Shown piece after piece: positions 53,983-62,783 of a stretch of 64,000 bases of DNA. Position 1 is the first letter of the stretch. Every line of letters starts with the position of its first letter. The stretch is from Candidatus Poribacteria bacterium (GTDB lineage: Bacteria > Abyssobacteria > SURF-5), in NCBI GenBank assembly GCA_016215705.1, contig JACRIR010000207.1, positions 19,886-83,885 on the forward strand, given 5' to 3'. The translations under genes and the position numbers were made by a program. The notes beneath the pieces are model-generated. The model worked only from the letters and a program-made list of their open reading frames with translations. It had not been told where the DNA came from and searched no databases.

Positions 53983-54903
53983 CTAAGGCTTCCTTGATAT
54001 CTCGAAAGCCTGAAGCCTGGATGCCCCTTTCTCAAGAACATACAGAATCCCTTTTCCGAATGCGATATCTATTGGATAGAAAAGCTCTCCGTCACCCATA
54101 CCCGTAATACCCCATCGAGAGAGGAATTCGCCCCTCGGATCGAAGACCTTGATCTCGTGTCTGAAACTGTCGGCTATCCAGAGATTTCCTTCGGGACCGA
54201 TCGCCACTCCCGTCGGAAAAGAAAACTGATCTTCATTTGAACCGTGTTGTCCGAAGCTCCTCAAGTGGTGGCCGTTGGCATCGAAAACATGCACAGCCAA
54301 TCCTTGAGAGCTTAGTATGTATATATTGCCGACGCCGTCGACCTCGACGTCCTGAACCTTCCACTGAGGCTCGCGTGATCCGGGCGTCTGCTGTATCTGT
54401 CGCGTCATGTAGTCCGAACCAGAAATAATCAGGACCCTTGGTTCGGCCCTGTCTGCCGCATAAATATTGCCTTTGCCGTCAACGATGATCCTTCCCGGCA
54501 GCGGAGAAGTCTCATCGTGTGTTTGAGGGACTATGGGTGGAAGCGGGCTCCCGTTGAAACTAAGCCGCTTGATCTGGCGCGTTCCTATCTCCGTGAGATA
54601 TATTCCCTCATCTTTTCCAAACGCAGCGCCAATGGGACTTTGGATGCCTGCCACCCGCCCAACGCTCTTCACAAGAACCCCGTGCGCGCTGAGAATACAA
54701 AGACGATCATTCCCTGTGTCGGCAATCAGGATATCTCCGGTCTCTCTCGACACAGCCAACCCCTGCGGATCGCGCAAGTTGGCGCCGTCGCTGAGGCGGG
54801 AGACGGAAAAAAGAAAATGCAAATTATCGAACGATTGGACGCTGGTGCTGCAGAGCAGAAGCGAGAAAGTTATGATGAATGCCGTGGCAGATCGCCTTTT
54901 CAT
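53983..54903 (-). CDS. NHL-repeat beta-propeller protein, exported (1)
   Basis: A 306-residue protein with a signal peptide (ATAFIITFSLLLCSTSVQS) and about six NHL blades (LRDPQGLAVSRETGDILIADTGNDRLCIL; FPTGVAIGPEGNLWIADSFRHEIKVFD). No transmembrane domain follows. NHL propellers bind proteins or ligands. It is one of two secreted propellers in this locus, in addition to the barrel insertion, each next to a hexaheme gene. The ATG at 54903 is chosen at the signal peptide. A weak GG-N10-GC site is upstream at 54979-54993. Confidence 0.82.
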   Translation of the reverse strand: MKRRSATAFIITFSLLLCSTSVQSFDNLHFLFSVSRLSDGANLRDPQGLAVSRETGDILIADTGNDRLCILSAHGVLVKSVGRVAGIQSPIGAAFGKDEGIYLTEIGTRQIKRLSFNGSPLPPIVPQTHDETSPLPGRIIVDGKGNIYAADRAEPRVLIISGSDYMTRQIQQTPGSREPQWKVQDVEVDGVGNIYILSSQGLAVHVFDANGHHLRSFGQHGSNEDQFSFPTGVAIGPEGNLWIADSFRHEIKVFDPRGEFLSRWGITGMGDGELFYPIDIAFGKGILYVLEKGASRLQAFEISRKP

Positions 54904-55022
54904 GGCTATCCCGTCATTTCCCGTGAAGCTCATCAAGACCGCTTCCCTTTATCAAAACACATATTATCAATATTGCGGGCAAAACGCAATCCTTAATATG
55001 CACGCCGTTCCGGCGCTGACCG

Positions 55023-55069
55023 GCGTTTATTCGGGGACACCATGCGGCATGGTGTCCCCGAATAAACGC
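55023..55069. repeat. Dispersed palindrome P11 (47 bp, perfect)
   Basis: GCGTTTATTCGGGGACACC and its complement around the CATGC-G-GCATG centre. The outer arm GCGTTTAT is again unique and paired. Confidence 0.92.
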
Positions 55070-55115
55070 GTGTTCCCCATGGACCAAACGGAGAAGTCGC
55101 GTGGTTATCATCAAG

Positions 55116-55154
55116 AAAAAGGAGGAGACGCCGCCTTACGGAAGCGTCTCCTCC
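55116..55154 (-). terminator. Rho-independent terminator of the hexaheme gene
   Basis: On the minus strand: GGAGGAGACGC, a 12-base loop, GCGTCTCCTCC, then TTTTT. It lies 22 bases after the stop of the gene at 55176 and separates it from the NHL gene at 53983. Confidence 0.9.
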
Positions 55155-55175
55155 GCGTTTTGTTACAGTCTCAGA

Positions 55176-56234
55176 TCAATCTTGTATGTGGCACTTGTTG
55201 CACAAGCTTCTCTGAGCAGTCAGATCGAGCGGATTGCCGCCGCTCCACTCCGCGAGATAAGGTTCACCTGCGGGATGGCTTGCAGACAATTCCGTGGCTC
55301 TGAAGTCCCAACGGCCCGCATCCGGATACGGAGACGCATGAGCACGGTGACAGGTCAAGCACATGACTTTGCTCGCTGCTGTCGGACCAGTCGTGCTGGT
55401 CGTCGTGTTCGCTGCGTCCTCGAACGGAACCAGGCCCAGGTATGACGTGGACACGTCGCCTGTCAGTACGCCCGTCGTGACATACGCGTTATAATTGCCC
55501 GCGTGGTCGGAGCCGAGGCCCTGATCCGTCGGGTGCACGATATTGGAAGTCATGCCGGAATGGAAATTAGCATGACAGTTCGCGCACCAGTCGCTCATGC
55601 CGCTGATGTAAGCGGTATGTTGCGCATGCTTTTCCGCGCCCGCATCCGCGATCTTGGTTCTGCGCGAATTGCCCGTTGCTGTTGGAGCAGGTTCCGCGAA
55701 GGCGTAATCGCCCGGATAGTTCGCGGCGGTCTCGCTCTCAATGCCGTACAGCAAGCGGAAATTGACGTTTCCGTGCGGATCGTGACAGGAGTTGCAGCCG
55801 AGCTGATCCGAGATGTACGTTCCACCGGGCGCAGTCGTCAGTACTGTATCCGCCGACAAACCGTTACCGGGAGCATTGAGGTTATGCCCATGTTCGCGAC
55901 CGAATATGGTTACACTCGTTCCACCTCCGCCCACATACGACACGTCCGTTTTCGCCCAATAGAAGTCGCCGCCAGGGCCGAGTGACAAACCGTCGGTCGT
56001 CAACTGGCCATAACTGGCATGGCAGGCCAGGCAGGTATCGCTGGGCGAGCCCTTCTTCAACAGGTAAGCGTTGCCTGTTGGATGATCCGCGTCCACAAGC
56101 ACGCCACCCTGGCTGTTATGCATGGTGTGGCATCCGCCGCAGTACGCGACTCCGGCATCATGGAATGCCATGACCGCTGAGGAATAGCCCGCCACAAAGA
56201 GAACCGCCATCATGACTACGAACAGTCTTTTCAT
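55176..56234 (-). CDS. Hexaheme c-type cytochrome, paralogue of the 14.6-kb gene
   Basis: A 352-residue exported protein (signal RLFVVMMAVLFVAGYSSAVMA) with six CxxCH motifs (CGGCH, CLACH, CNSCH, CANCH, CLTCH, CNKCH), collinear with the protein at 14629. The ATG at 56234 follows a very strong GGGGGGAGGTGA; the track start at 56300 is an extension overlapping the NHL gene. The transcript ends at the terminator 55116-55154. It is probably a shuttle in the electron-transfer conduit, expressed at high level judging by its ribosome-binding site. Confidence 0.92.
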   Translation of the reverse strand: MKRLFVVMMAVLFVAGYSSAVMAFHDAGVAYCGGCHTMHNSQGGVLVDADHPTGNAYLLKKGSPSDTCLACHASYGQLTTDGLSLGPGGDFYWAKTDVSYVGGGGTSVTIFGREHGHNLNAPGNGLSADTVLTTAPGGTYISDQLGCNSCHDPHGNVNFRLLYGIESETAANYPGDYAFAEPAPTATGNSRRTKIADAGAEKHAQHTAYISGMSDWCANCHANFHSGMTSNIVHPTDQGLGSDHAGNYNAYVTTGVLTGDVSTSYLGLVPFEDAANTTTSTTGPTAASKVMCLTCHRAHASPYPDAGRWDFRATELSASHPAGEPYLAEWSGGNPLDLTAQRSLCNKCHIQD

Positions 56235-56296
56235 TATTCTTTCACCTCCCCCCGTTTTAGAATGACTAGTTTCACATGAATACTTTTCATAGGCGC

Positions 56297-57337
56297 TCAT
56301 CGGTTTTCCTCCTTTAGTTTAAGTACCTGCACCTTGTTGCCGAACATCTGGGAAACATAAATCCGTCCATACCTGTCAATTTCCAAACTGTTCGGATAGT
56401 AGAACCATCCCTTGCTCGGGCCCATTCCGCCGAACTCGGTCAGATAATTACCATCCCGGTCATACACCGCGATGCAATGCCTCTGCTTATCAAGCACAAG
56501 GTAACGCCCGCCCTTGTCCACAACCACGTCCACCGGGAACGCCAGCCTCCCGGGGCCGCCACCTTGTATCCCGAAGTTCATCAGATGCTTTCCCTCATTG
56601 TTGAATACGTAAACCGTACCGAGGGTCGCAACCGGAAGATACACTCTGTTATTTTTGTCCACGCTGAGACTTCCGAAAACAGCCTCCTCACGATCCTTAT
56701 CATTCATCGTCGGCATGATCTTGAATCGATACTGCCCATCAGAATCGAACGAAACGATGCAGCCGTGCTTCTGGTCGGATATATAGAGATTGTCCTGTGA
56801 ATCCAGGGCAATATCCGTCGGCTCGCAAGTGTCGCCTTCCGGCAGACCCTTCAGCTCGAGCCGGGAAAGGCGCTTGCCGCGATAATCGAAAACATCTATG
56901 TTTCTGCCGCCAAACCCGCCCTGAAGCACATAGATGTCACCGCTCTTGGTTACGGCCACGTCCAGCGGAACTCCAAGTTCCCCATTCTCGCCGAATTGGA
57001 AAAGCTCCAAGCCTTCCTTCCCGAATATCCGGATGCAATGATTACCCGTGTCCGCTACGTAAATCTCATTTCGCTCCGGATCAGAGAATATCTCACCCTG
57101 GCTCTGAAAATGTGAATCTTCGGTAAGACCTTCAAGGTCATAGAGATATTCGGCCTTTATGTCCAGAACGGCGTAGGCCGATGAAGTCAATGCCATTAAG
57201 ATGAAAAGAGCGGTTATCGCTGCCAGAGCCATGACAACCATCCCGTAGGAACCAGGGATTGCTTCGGCTGCGCAGGCAAAACCAGCATTCCCGCTTCTCG
57301 CCGTTCGCCAGTCCATCTTTTTTGCCGTTTTCTTCAT
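56297..57337 (-). CDS. NHL-repeat beta-propeller protein, exported (2)
   Basis: A 346-residue protein with a late hydrophobic signal (VVMALAAITALFILMALTSSAYA, about residues 35-57) and about six NHL blades (SDPERNEIYVADTGNHCIRIFG; FPVDVVVDKGGRYLVLDKQRHCIAVYD; YPNSLEIDRYGRIYVSQMFGNKVQVL). The start at 57337 follows GCAAGG and fits the S2 promoter; the ORF-track start at 57376 would leave almost no leader. It is in one transcript with the downstream hexaheme gene. A docking or scaffold role beside the cytochrome is inferred. Confidence 0.82.
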   Translation of the reverse strand: MKKTAKKMDWRTARSGNAGFACAAEAIPGSYGMVVMALAAITALFILMALTSSAYAVLDIKAEYLYDLEGLTEDSHFQSQGEIFSDPERNEIYVADTGNHCIRIFGKEGLELFQFGENGELGVPLDVAVTKSGDIYVLQGGFGGRNIDVFDYRGKRLSRLELKGLPEGDTCEPTDIALDSQDNLYISDQKHGCIVSFDSDGQYRFKIMPTMNDKDREEAVFGSLSVDKNNRVYLPVATLGTVYVFNNEGKHLMNFGIQGGGPGRLAFPVDVVVDKGGRYLVLDKQRHCIAVYDRDGNYLTEFGGMGPSKGWFYYPNSLEIDRYGRIYVSQMFGNKVQVLKLKEENR

Positions 57338-57392
57338 TGAGAACCTTGCTCCAACTGAATGCTCTTCCAAACTCATACGCTAATTCCATAAG

Positions 57393-57407
57393 GCAAGGCG
57401 CATGCCA
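57393..57407 (-). promoter_or_regulatory. Sigma-54-type promoter S2
   Basis: On the minus strand: TGGCATGCGCCTTGC, GG-N10-GC with TTGC at -12, about 45 bases of leader to the ATG at 57337. Confidence 0.7.
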
Positions 57408-57699
57408 CGTTTTTCTCCGGAGGAAGGGCGCGGCAAGCATTTTGGGCGGGCGTGACGCTCAGATCGGTTCGTGCAATGGGGAATTATCCCATAATATCTT
57501 TGGCATCAACAGGTTATGATGTAGAAATGGAGGGCTTTCATCTGAGGTGTGAAAGCTGAAAAAAAGTGAGGAGAGGAATGGAGAGGGTAAAAGGTGTCTG
57601 AAAAAGCCACTTATATTTGAGAATGTCGGTCGGTAAAGTGTGAAATCCCCCAAACTACGGGGTCATTTCACCCAAGAACCGCGTCTCCTGGCAGCCCCT

Positions 57700-57769
57700 A
57701 AACCCTAAACCCTAAACCCTAAACCGTGAACCGTGAACTGTGAACCATAAACCATGAACCCTAAACCCC
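57700..57769 (+). repeat. Heptamer array H7 (10 units, telomere-like)
   Basis: Ten perfectly phased 7-base units. The first three are AAACCCT, identical to the plant-type telomere repeat, followed by AAACCGT, GAACCGT, GAACTGT, GAACCAT, AAACCAT, GAACCCT and AAACCCC. It lies just past the 3' end of the 16-heme gene. Confidence 0.9.
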
Positions 57770-57773
57770 TCAT

Positions 57774-59030
57774 TCAAACCTTCTTGTGGCACTGAATGCA
57801 AAGCTCTCGATCACGGTTGTAATAGGTGAGGAATTCCTCATCTGAGGAGTGCGGATCGTGGCAGCTCACACAATCGAGCGTCGAGCCGGTGCGCGGGTCG
57901 AGAACCCCTTTGCCATAGGGATGGCTTGTCTTATGTTCCTCGGCGTGGCATCGCTTGCACAACTCCAGAACCTCAGCCTTCAGCAGTTGGGTCGTGCTTC
58001 CCGCGTGTGGCTCGTGACATAGTTCGCATTGCCCTTTTGCGACCGGATCATGGACCACCTTAAGGCTGAGTTTCTGCTCAAATTCCTTGTGACAATCAGC
58101 GCAAAGGGTGGTCTTGTTCTGCTTCATAAGGAATCTCTCATCCGAGGCATGAGGCGAATGACAAGCGGTGCATTTACCTTGCGTGACAGGGGCGTGGACT
58201 ATGGGCCTTGAGAACTCTTTCCATGCGTCCGCATGACAGGTCCGGCAAAGAGTGTCCTCAGCCTTCACAAGTTTGAAGGGCGTCGGGTTATCCGGCGGCA
58301 AGTGGCAGTACGAGCACAGCTTCTTGGCCATCGGGACGTGTGCGACCTTGCGTGTGAGGTTTCGTTGGGATGACGCATGAGGATCATGGCAATCGGCGCA
58401 TCCTTTGTTCTGGACGGGGTAATTCGCGTGCGCCGTCTTGAAGTTGGGTGTGGCGCCGTTGTGGCACTGGGCGCACAATTCGGAAGGCCCTTTCTTCAGG
58501 AGGTCAGTCCTCGAAGAGCTGTGAACGGAATGGCATTTCAGACATTCGGCGCGGCCGACCGGCTGATGCACGTACTGCTGCGCAAACTTCTCTTTCTCTT
58601 TCTGATGGCAGCCATAACACAGGTCTTTCTGTGGAACACTCAGAAGCTTCGGTTGCAACGAAGCATGCGGCTGGTGACAACTCAAGCACAGTCCATCTTG
58701 CACCGGCTTATGCTCATGCCCGGAGTTGAACTCCGGCGAGTTCTTCTCGTGGCAATCAAAGCAATACTGGTTTCGAGGGCTCAGAACGAGCTTTTGATTG
58801 TTCGAGGCGTGTGGATTGTGGCAGCCGACACAGTTCCCAAGCGCAACCGGCGCGTGAACGTTCTTGCCCTCCCATGTCTGCTTGAGGTCCTTGTGGCAGG
58901 TGTAACAAAGCTTCTCGTAACTCTTCTCTTTTGCTACTTCTTTGCCCGCCCCAAGGACCGGAGCCCCCGCAGAAAATATCCCAACAACGGCAATTGCGGC
59001 AAGAATAAGATATGTAGTTCTCTTTTTCAT
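57774..59030 (-). CDS. 16-heme c-type cytochrome
   Basis: A 418-residue exported protein (signal TYLILAAIAVVGIFSAGAPVLGA) with 16 CxxCH motifs from CYTCH to CIQCH. It is built of the same two-heme repeat as the 20- and 26-heme proteins (NCVGCHNPHASNN...YCFDCHEKNSPEFNSGHEHKPV). The start at 59030 begins the signal peptide; the track start overlaps the upstream gene. It ends 54 bases after the 26-heme gene in the same direction and should be co-transcribed with it from S1. Confidence 0.92.
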   Translation of the reverse strand: MKKRTTYLILAAIAVVGIFSAGAPVLGAGKEVAKEKSYEKLCYTCHKDLKQTWEGKNVHAPVALGNCVGCHNPHASNNQKLVLSPRNQYCFDCHEKNSPEFNSGHEHKPVQDGLCLSCHQPHASLQPKLLSVPQKDLCYGCHQKEKEKFAQQYVHQPVGRAECLKCHSVHSSSRTDLLKKGPSELCAQCHNGATPNFKTAHANYPVQNKGCADCHDPHASSQRNLTRKVAHVPMAKKLCSYCHLPPDNPTPFKLVKAEDTLCRTCHADAWKEFSRPIVHAPVTQGKCTACHSPHASDERFLMKQNKTTLCADCHKEFEQKLSLKVVHDPVAKGQCELCHEPHAGSTTQLLKAEVLELCKRCHAEEHKTSHPYGKGVLDPRTGSTLDCVSCHDPHSSDEEFLTYYNRDRELCIQCHKKV

Positions 59031-59083
59031 CCCAATTTTAGATTTCAATGTTTCTTTGTTTTGACCTTTGACCTTCGACTCCG

Positions 59084-61057
59084 CTAATGACACAGCTCGC
59101 ATTTCGATTCGCCATACGGCTCGTGGACAACTGCCGGTGTCAGTCCCTTTTGCTTCGAGGCGTGCGGATCATGACATCCCGTGCAATCCGCCGAGGCGAC
59201 ATTATAACCCTTGTGCGCCGAAAGGAATTTCGCTTCCGCCGTATCATGACACGTCGCGCACAGCGCGCTCGGGGTTTCTCTTATCAACGTTTTGAACTTG
59301 CTCAAGTGCGGCGTATGGCAAGTCAGGCAAGCGCCTTCGCTCACCGGCGCATGGACGTCATCCTTCTTGAACGCTTCCTGCTCGGCAGTATGGCACTCGA
59401 AGCACAGTGCGGCGCCCGCTTTCTTCAAAATTCGCGCCTCAGACGAGGCGTGCGCCTCATGGCAGCCGAGGCATTCTTTCTTATCGACCGGTTCATGCAG
59501 ATAGCCGCCTGCGGCTTCCGCGGCATAGTCCGCGTGGCACTGGTAGCAAAGCGCGCCCGGGTCGCTCGTCAGCAAACCTTTGTTGTCGCTTGCATGCGAT
59601 TTGTGGCAGGAAGAACAGGCGCCTTCGCCCGCCGGCGCATGAACGCTCTTTTGCTTCAATGATTCTTCCACTTTGTCATGACAGGTATAACAAAGACGCG
59701 GCTCCGCCGATTTCAGGTAATTGGCCTGATCGCCGGAGTGCGGGTCGTGGCACTTGTTGCATTCTCCTGCGACAAAGGGGTCATGGAGGCTCCTGCTCTT
59801 CTCCTGCTCCTTTACGCCCGGGTGGCATTCATAACACAGCGTGAAGAGCTGCCCACGCATGAGCGGTGTGGTTGCCGACGTATGCGGCACGTGGCATTTG
59901 AGGCAATCTCCTTCTTTGAATGGGGTATGAAGTTTGCTCTTCTTGAATTTCGGCTCTTCTTTATGGCAATCCACGCATAGCTTGTCGCGCGGCTGCCGCA
60001 TCAGGAAGGAATATGCGCTCGCATGCGAATCGTGGCAAGCCGAGCAGTTCCCTTCACTGAACGGGACGTGTTCCGAAGGCTGCTTCTTTGTGGGGAAGAC
60101 CGCTTCATCTTTATGGCATTGCTGGCAAAGCAGTTTCTGCCGTTCCTTGAGGAGCGGTCCATACTTCGAGGCGTGAGGCTCATGACAACTCTGACAGGTT
60201 TTATCCTTGAAGGGCGGATGAACGTCCTTGAGATTCAACTTTTGCTTCAGGTCCTCATGACATGAAAGACACAGGTCGCCTTCCGCCTGAGTCAGCTTCG
60301 CTTTTTCTCCGGGAACCGGGGCGGCGTGACAGGCCTGGCATTCTCCGCCCGCCAATGGCGCATGCAAGGACACCTGGAATAGACCTTTGATATCCGAAGA
60401 GTGAGGCTCATGGCACGAATCACACGCTGCCTGCGAAACATCATAGTTCCGGTGCTTTTGAACAAATTCTGTATCCTGCAATTTGTGGCAGTCGGCGCAT
60501 ACGTCAGTCTCTGGTTTTTGCAGCAGCGAGGCGTTTACACCCGCATGCGGCACGTGGCACGAGAGACACTTCTCTTCTCTTACCGGCGTGTGGACTATCG
60601 CCCTGGCGAATTCCTGTTTCTGTCCTCCATGGCAAGTGAGGCAAAGGTTGACACCCTTTTCTTTCAAGAGTTTCGGGTTCCGGCTCGAGTGGGGGTCGTG
60701 GCATTTCCAGCATACCCCCTTCTCATTCTTGAAATGTTGAACGGGCTGCTCGAACATGCCCTTTTGGGCTTCGTGACAGGGGAAACAGAGAGAGGCGTCA
60801 TACTTCTTTAAGAGCAGTACTTTCACCAGCCCGTGGCGATCATGACATTTCTCGCAGTCTTCGGTTTTGAACGGCTGATGCGCCGCCTTGTCGCGGAGTC
60901 GCTCGCGCATTTCCTCATGGCAATCAAGACACGTCTTTCCCAGCCGCCTGCGCGATGACCTTTCGGCTCCATACGCGACCAAAGGCAGCGCAAGCACAAC
61001 AATGAGGAGAGAGAGAATGATTCGACGCGAACGCATTGAGAATTGTCTTGTTGACAA
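59084..61057 (-). CDS. 26-heme c-type cytochrome
   Basis: A 657-residue exported protein with 26 CxxCH motifs, one per 25 residues. After the signal (RIILSLLIVVLALPLVAYGA) it is almost entirely a repeated two-heme unit of about 45-50 residues (CxxCHxPHAS...LCxxCH...HxPF). The last codons encode CELCH. The start is TTG at 61057 after AAAGG; an ATG seven codons later (61036) is possible. Such heme density gives a continuous wire, probably periplasm-spanning or extracellular. It starts one base after the upstream lipoprotein stop, so the genes are tightly coupled. Confidence 0.92.
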   Translation of the reverse strand: MSTRQFSMRSRRIILSLLIVVLALPLVAYGAERSSRRRLGKTCLDCHEEMRERLRDKAAHQPFKTEDCEKCHDRHGLVKVLLLKKYDASLCFPCHEAQKGMFEQPVQHFKNEKGVCWKCHDPHSSRNPKLLKEKGVNLCLTCHGGQKQEFARAIVHTPVREEKCLSCHVPHAGVNASLLQKPETDVCADCHKLQDTEFVQKHRNYDVSQAACDSCHEPHSSDIKGLFQVSLHAPLAGGECQACHAAPVPGEKAKLTQAEGDLCLSCHEDLKQKLNLKDVHPPFKDKTCQSCHEPHASKYGPLLKERQKLLCQQCHKDEAVFPTKKQPSEHVPFSEGNCSACHDSHASAYSFLMRQPRDKLCVDCHKEEPKFKKSKLHTPFKEGDCLKCHVPHTSATTPLMRGQLFTLCYECHPGVKEQEKSRSLHDPFVAGECNKCHDPHSGDQANYLKSAEPRLCYTCHDKVEESLKQKSVHAPAGEGACSSCHKSHASDNKGLLTSDPGALCYQCHADYAAEAAGGYLHEPVDKKECLGCHEAHASSEARILKKAGAALCFECHTAEQEAFKKDDVHAPVSEGACLTCHTPHLSKFKTLIRETPSALCATCHDTAEAKFLSAHKGYNVASADCTGCHDPHASKQKGLTPAVVHEPYGESKCELCH

Positions 61058-61058
61058 A

Positions 61059-61514
61059 CTATCGACCTTTCGGTCCCGGATTCGAATAGCCTACGTTTTC
61101 ATACGAGATGAACTGAAAGTAGTAGCCCGGGTCGTGAATCGTGTGTGGAATCGGGTCCTGATACAAGACCCATGTCTCATATGACAACTGTTCCTGATAC
61201 GATACTGCCAATTCCACGGCCGGATTGAGGAGCTTATCAGACCTCGACACCGCCTTCCTGGTCTTCAAGCTGATCGCAAAATCGGGAATAAAGCTCTTCA
61301 TTTTGGCCGAGTATTCCGTGTCGGCAATAAAGAACTCTTCCCCGAGCCGTACTCTGTGGTCTTCAAAAGCCGCCACGTCCGAGATGTGACGAACCCGGAT
61401 CGTGAAAAAGGGCCCTGTTGCCTTTGTCGTCGCGCAGGCGGCAACCACAAAAAGGAACGTCCATGCAAGAGTTGCAATTATTATTTGCCGCGTGGTTCGA
61501 CATTCAAGTTTCAA
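61059..61514 (-). CDS. Small lipoprotein of unknown function
   Basis: About 151 residues. IIIATLAWTFLFVVAAC is a lipoprotein signal with lipobox VAAC. The mature part (FFTIRVRHISDVAAFEDHRVRLGEEFFIAD...DPIPHTIHDPGYYFQFISYENVGYSNPGP) is strand-rich; I do not recognise a family. The start is unsure: I prefer TTG at 61514, 12 bases after GAGGGG; ATG at 61550 lacks a ribosome-binding site. It is the first gene behind promoter S1 and directly precedes the 26-heme gene, so it may help anchor or assemble it (inference). Confidence 0.7.
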   Translation of the reverse strand: MKLECRTTRQIIIATLAWTFLFVVAACATTKATGPFFTIRVRHISDVAAFEDHRVRLGEEFFIADTEYSAKMKSFIPDFAISLKTRKAVSRSDKLLNPAVELAVSYQEQLSYETWVLYQDPIPHTIHDPGYYFQFISYENVGYSNPGPKGR

Positions 61515-61596
61515 GGGCCGGTCGATCCCCTCATGACAACAGTGTCTCATACAAATATTACGAATCCATGCCTCGACACAATCTTGCGCGTTATGA

Positions 61597-61611
61597 GCAA
61601 GCATTGTGCCA
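61597..61611 (-). promoter_or_regulatory. Sigma-54 promoter S1 (consensus)
   Basis: On the minus strand: TGGCACAATGCTTGC, an exact TGGCAC-N5-TTGC match with GG-N10-GC. The expected start lies about 70 bases before the lipoprotein TTG. It should drive the lipoprotein, 26-heme and 16-heme genes. Confidence 0.82.
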
Positions 61612-61743
61612 GCGAGTGTTATGCGACTTTTCGTTGCCTGAAGATGGGCGATGTTTTTCTCGTGCAAGCAAGACAACTATCACATTATACAAACTTTCCG
61701 GAAAAAAGCAATTGCGGCGCTCGACGAAGCAACATGAATGCGA

Positions 61744-61800
61744 CGAATCGCGAATCACGAATGGGGCGATTTGGGATTGTGGATTTCGGATTGCGGATTG
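61744..61800 (+). repeat. Heptamer blocks of CGAATNN and NGGATTN type
   Basis: CGAATCG, CGAATCA, CGAATGG (61744-61764), then GCGATTT, GGGATTG, TGGATTT, CGGATTG, CGGATTG (61766-61800). Both are in 7-base phase. The two blocks are roughly complementary to each other, so they could fold back. Confidence 0.75.
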
Positions 61801-62030
61801 GAGAAAAAGAGGCATCTCTCAGTCGTGGCGCTGAGAGGTATCACCATCGAAAAGATGCAAGACCTCCTTCAGAACTGGGAGGCGGTTCTGTGAATTTTGA
61901 ACACATCCAGCGTCTTTGATATAATTGCATCGAGCATCGGGCGTTTGTTCTCGTGCCGGAACACGCTGAATTGCCGTGGCGGTCTTTGCGCCGGAGCTGC
62001 AATTGAAAGGACCGGAAGGAATTCATTCAA

Positions 62031-62336
62031 ATGGCTGATCACAAGATGGACATACCAAAAGAAGCAATCGCCGATTTCTGTCGCCGCTGGAAGGTGACTG
62101 AATTCGCGCTTTTCGGTTCCGTTCTACGAGAGGATTTCAAGCCCGACAGCGACGTGGATGTGCTTGTGACGTTTGCGCCGGATGCTCCATGGAGTCTTCT
62201 TGATATTGTGACAATGCAGGAAGAATTGAAGGCGATATTTGGTCGCGAGGTGGACCTGGTGGAAAAAGAAGGCTTGAGAAACCCCTTCCGCCGGCACTCG
62301 ATACTGACGACGCGAAGGATCATATATGCAGCCTAG
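62031..62336 (+). CDS. mntA: MntA-type nucleotidyltransferase antitoxin
   Basis: A 101-residue minimal nucleotidyltransferase. FALFGSVLREDFKPDSDVDVLVTF contains the GSxxR and DxD catalytic residues, and REVDLVEKEGLRNPFRRHSIL closes the fold. In this family it AMPylates a Tyr near the HEPN active site and neutralises the toxin. It overlaps the HepT gene by 11 bases. An ATG at 62046 is a shorter alternative start. Confidence 0.9.
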   Translation: MADHKMDIPKEAIADFCRRWKVTEFALFGSVLREDFKPDSDVDVLVTFAPDAPWSLLDIVTMQEELKAIFGREVDLVEKEGLRNPFRRHSILTTRRIIYAA

Positions 62337-62688
62337 TGAGCGTGACAAGGCATATCTGTGGGACATGCTTGATGCAGCGCAGTTGATTTGCGAGTTCACG
62401 GCCGAGATGAAGTATCACGAATATCTGCGAGACCGGAAATTGCAGCTTGCAGTCGAGCGCAGCGTGGAGATTATTGGAGAGGCATCGCGTCGCATTTCAG
62501 ACGTTTTCAAGCAAGCGCATCCTGACATTCCGTGGCGGTTAATGATCGCCCAGCGCAATGTGCTCGCCCATGAATACGGTGAGATCAAGCAAGAACGCAT
62601 GTGGACACTTGCCACGACACACGTTCCCGATCTTATGGCAAAACTCAAATCATTGGTTCCTCCGTCTCCCCCGAAGATAGAAGGCTGA
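62326..62688 (+). CDS. hepT: HepT-type HEPN ribonuclease toxin
   Basis: A 120-residue all-helical protein (DUF86). The HEPN RNase motif is intact in AQRNVLAHEY (R-x4-H with the adjacent Tyr that antitoxin AMPylates). LQLAVERSVEIIGEASRRIS is the conserved central helix. It is translated from within the mntA 3' end. This is the working counterpart of the decayed pair at 8633-9079, though from a different sequence branch. Confidence 0.9.
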   Translation: MQPSERDKAYLWDMLDAAQLICEFTAEMKYHEYLRDRKLQLAVERSVEIIGEASRRISDVFKQAHPDIPWRLMIAQRNVLAHEYGEIKQERMWTLATTHVPDLMAKLKSLVPPSPPKIEG

Positions 62689-62783
62689 CAGTGTGCAGCC
62701 TTCCGGTTTTGCCGTAGTGGTTGATGACTTTGATGGCGATTTTCCCGTGGGAGGGAGGGGCGAAGGGGCGGCTTGGCGCAAGG

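Larger units (their letters stand above)
57338..57773. other. Spacer with S2 promoter and the longest heptamer array
   Basis: No gene is seen. S2 lies at 57393-57407 and array H7 at 57700-57769; between them nothing is recognised. Confidence 0.6.
61515..62030. other. Divergent spacer with S1 promoter and inverse heptamer blocks
   Basis: No gene is seen. S1 at 61597-61611 faces left. At 61744-61800 lie two heptamer blocks of a different sequence. Confidence 0.65.

Noticed and set aside
54979-54993. Further sigma-54 site before the NHL gene at 54903
   Set aside because: GG-N10-GC spacing and TTGC fit, but the -24 reads GGAT instead of GGCA; too weak to list as a promoter.
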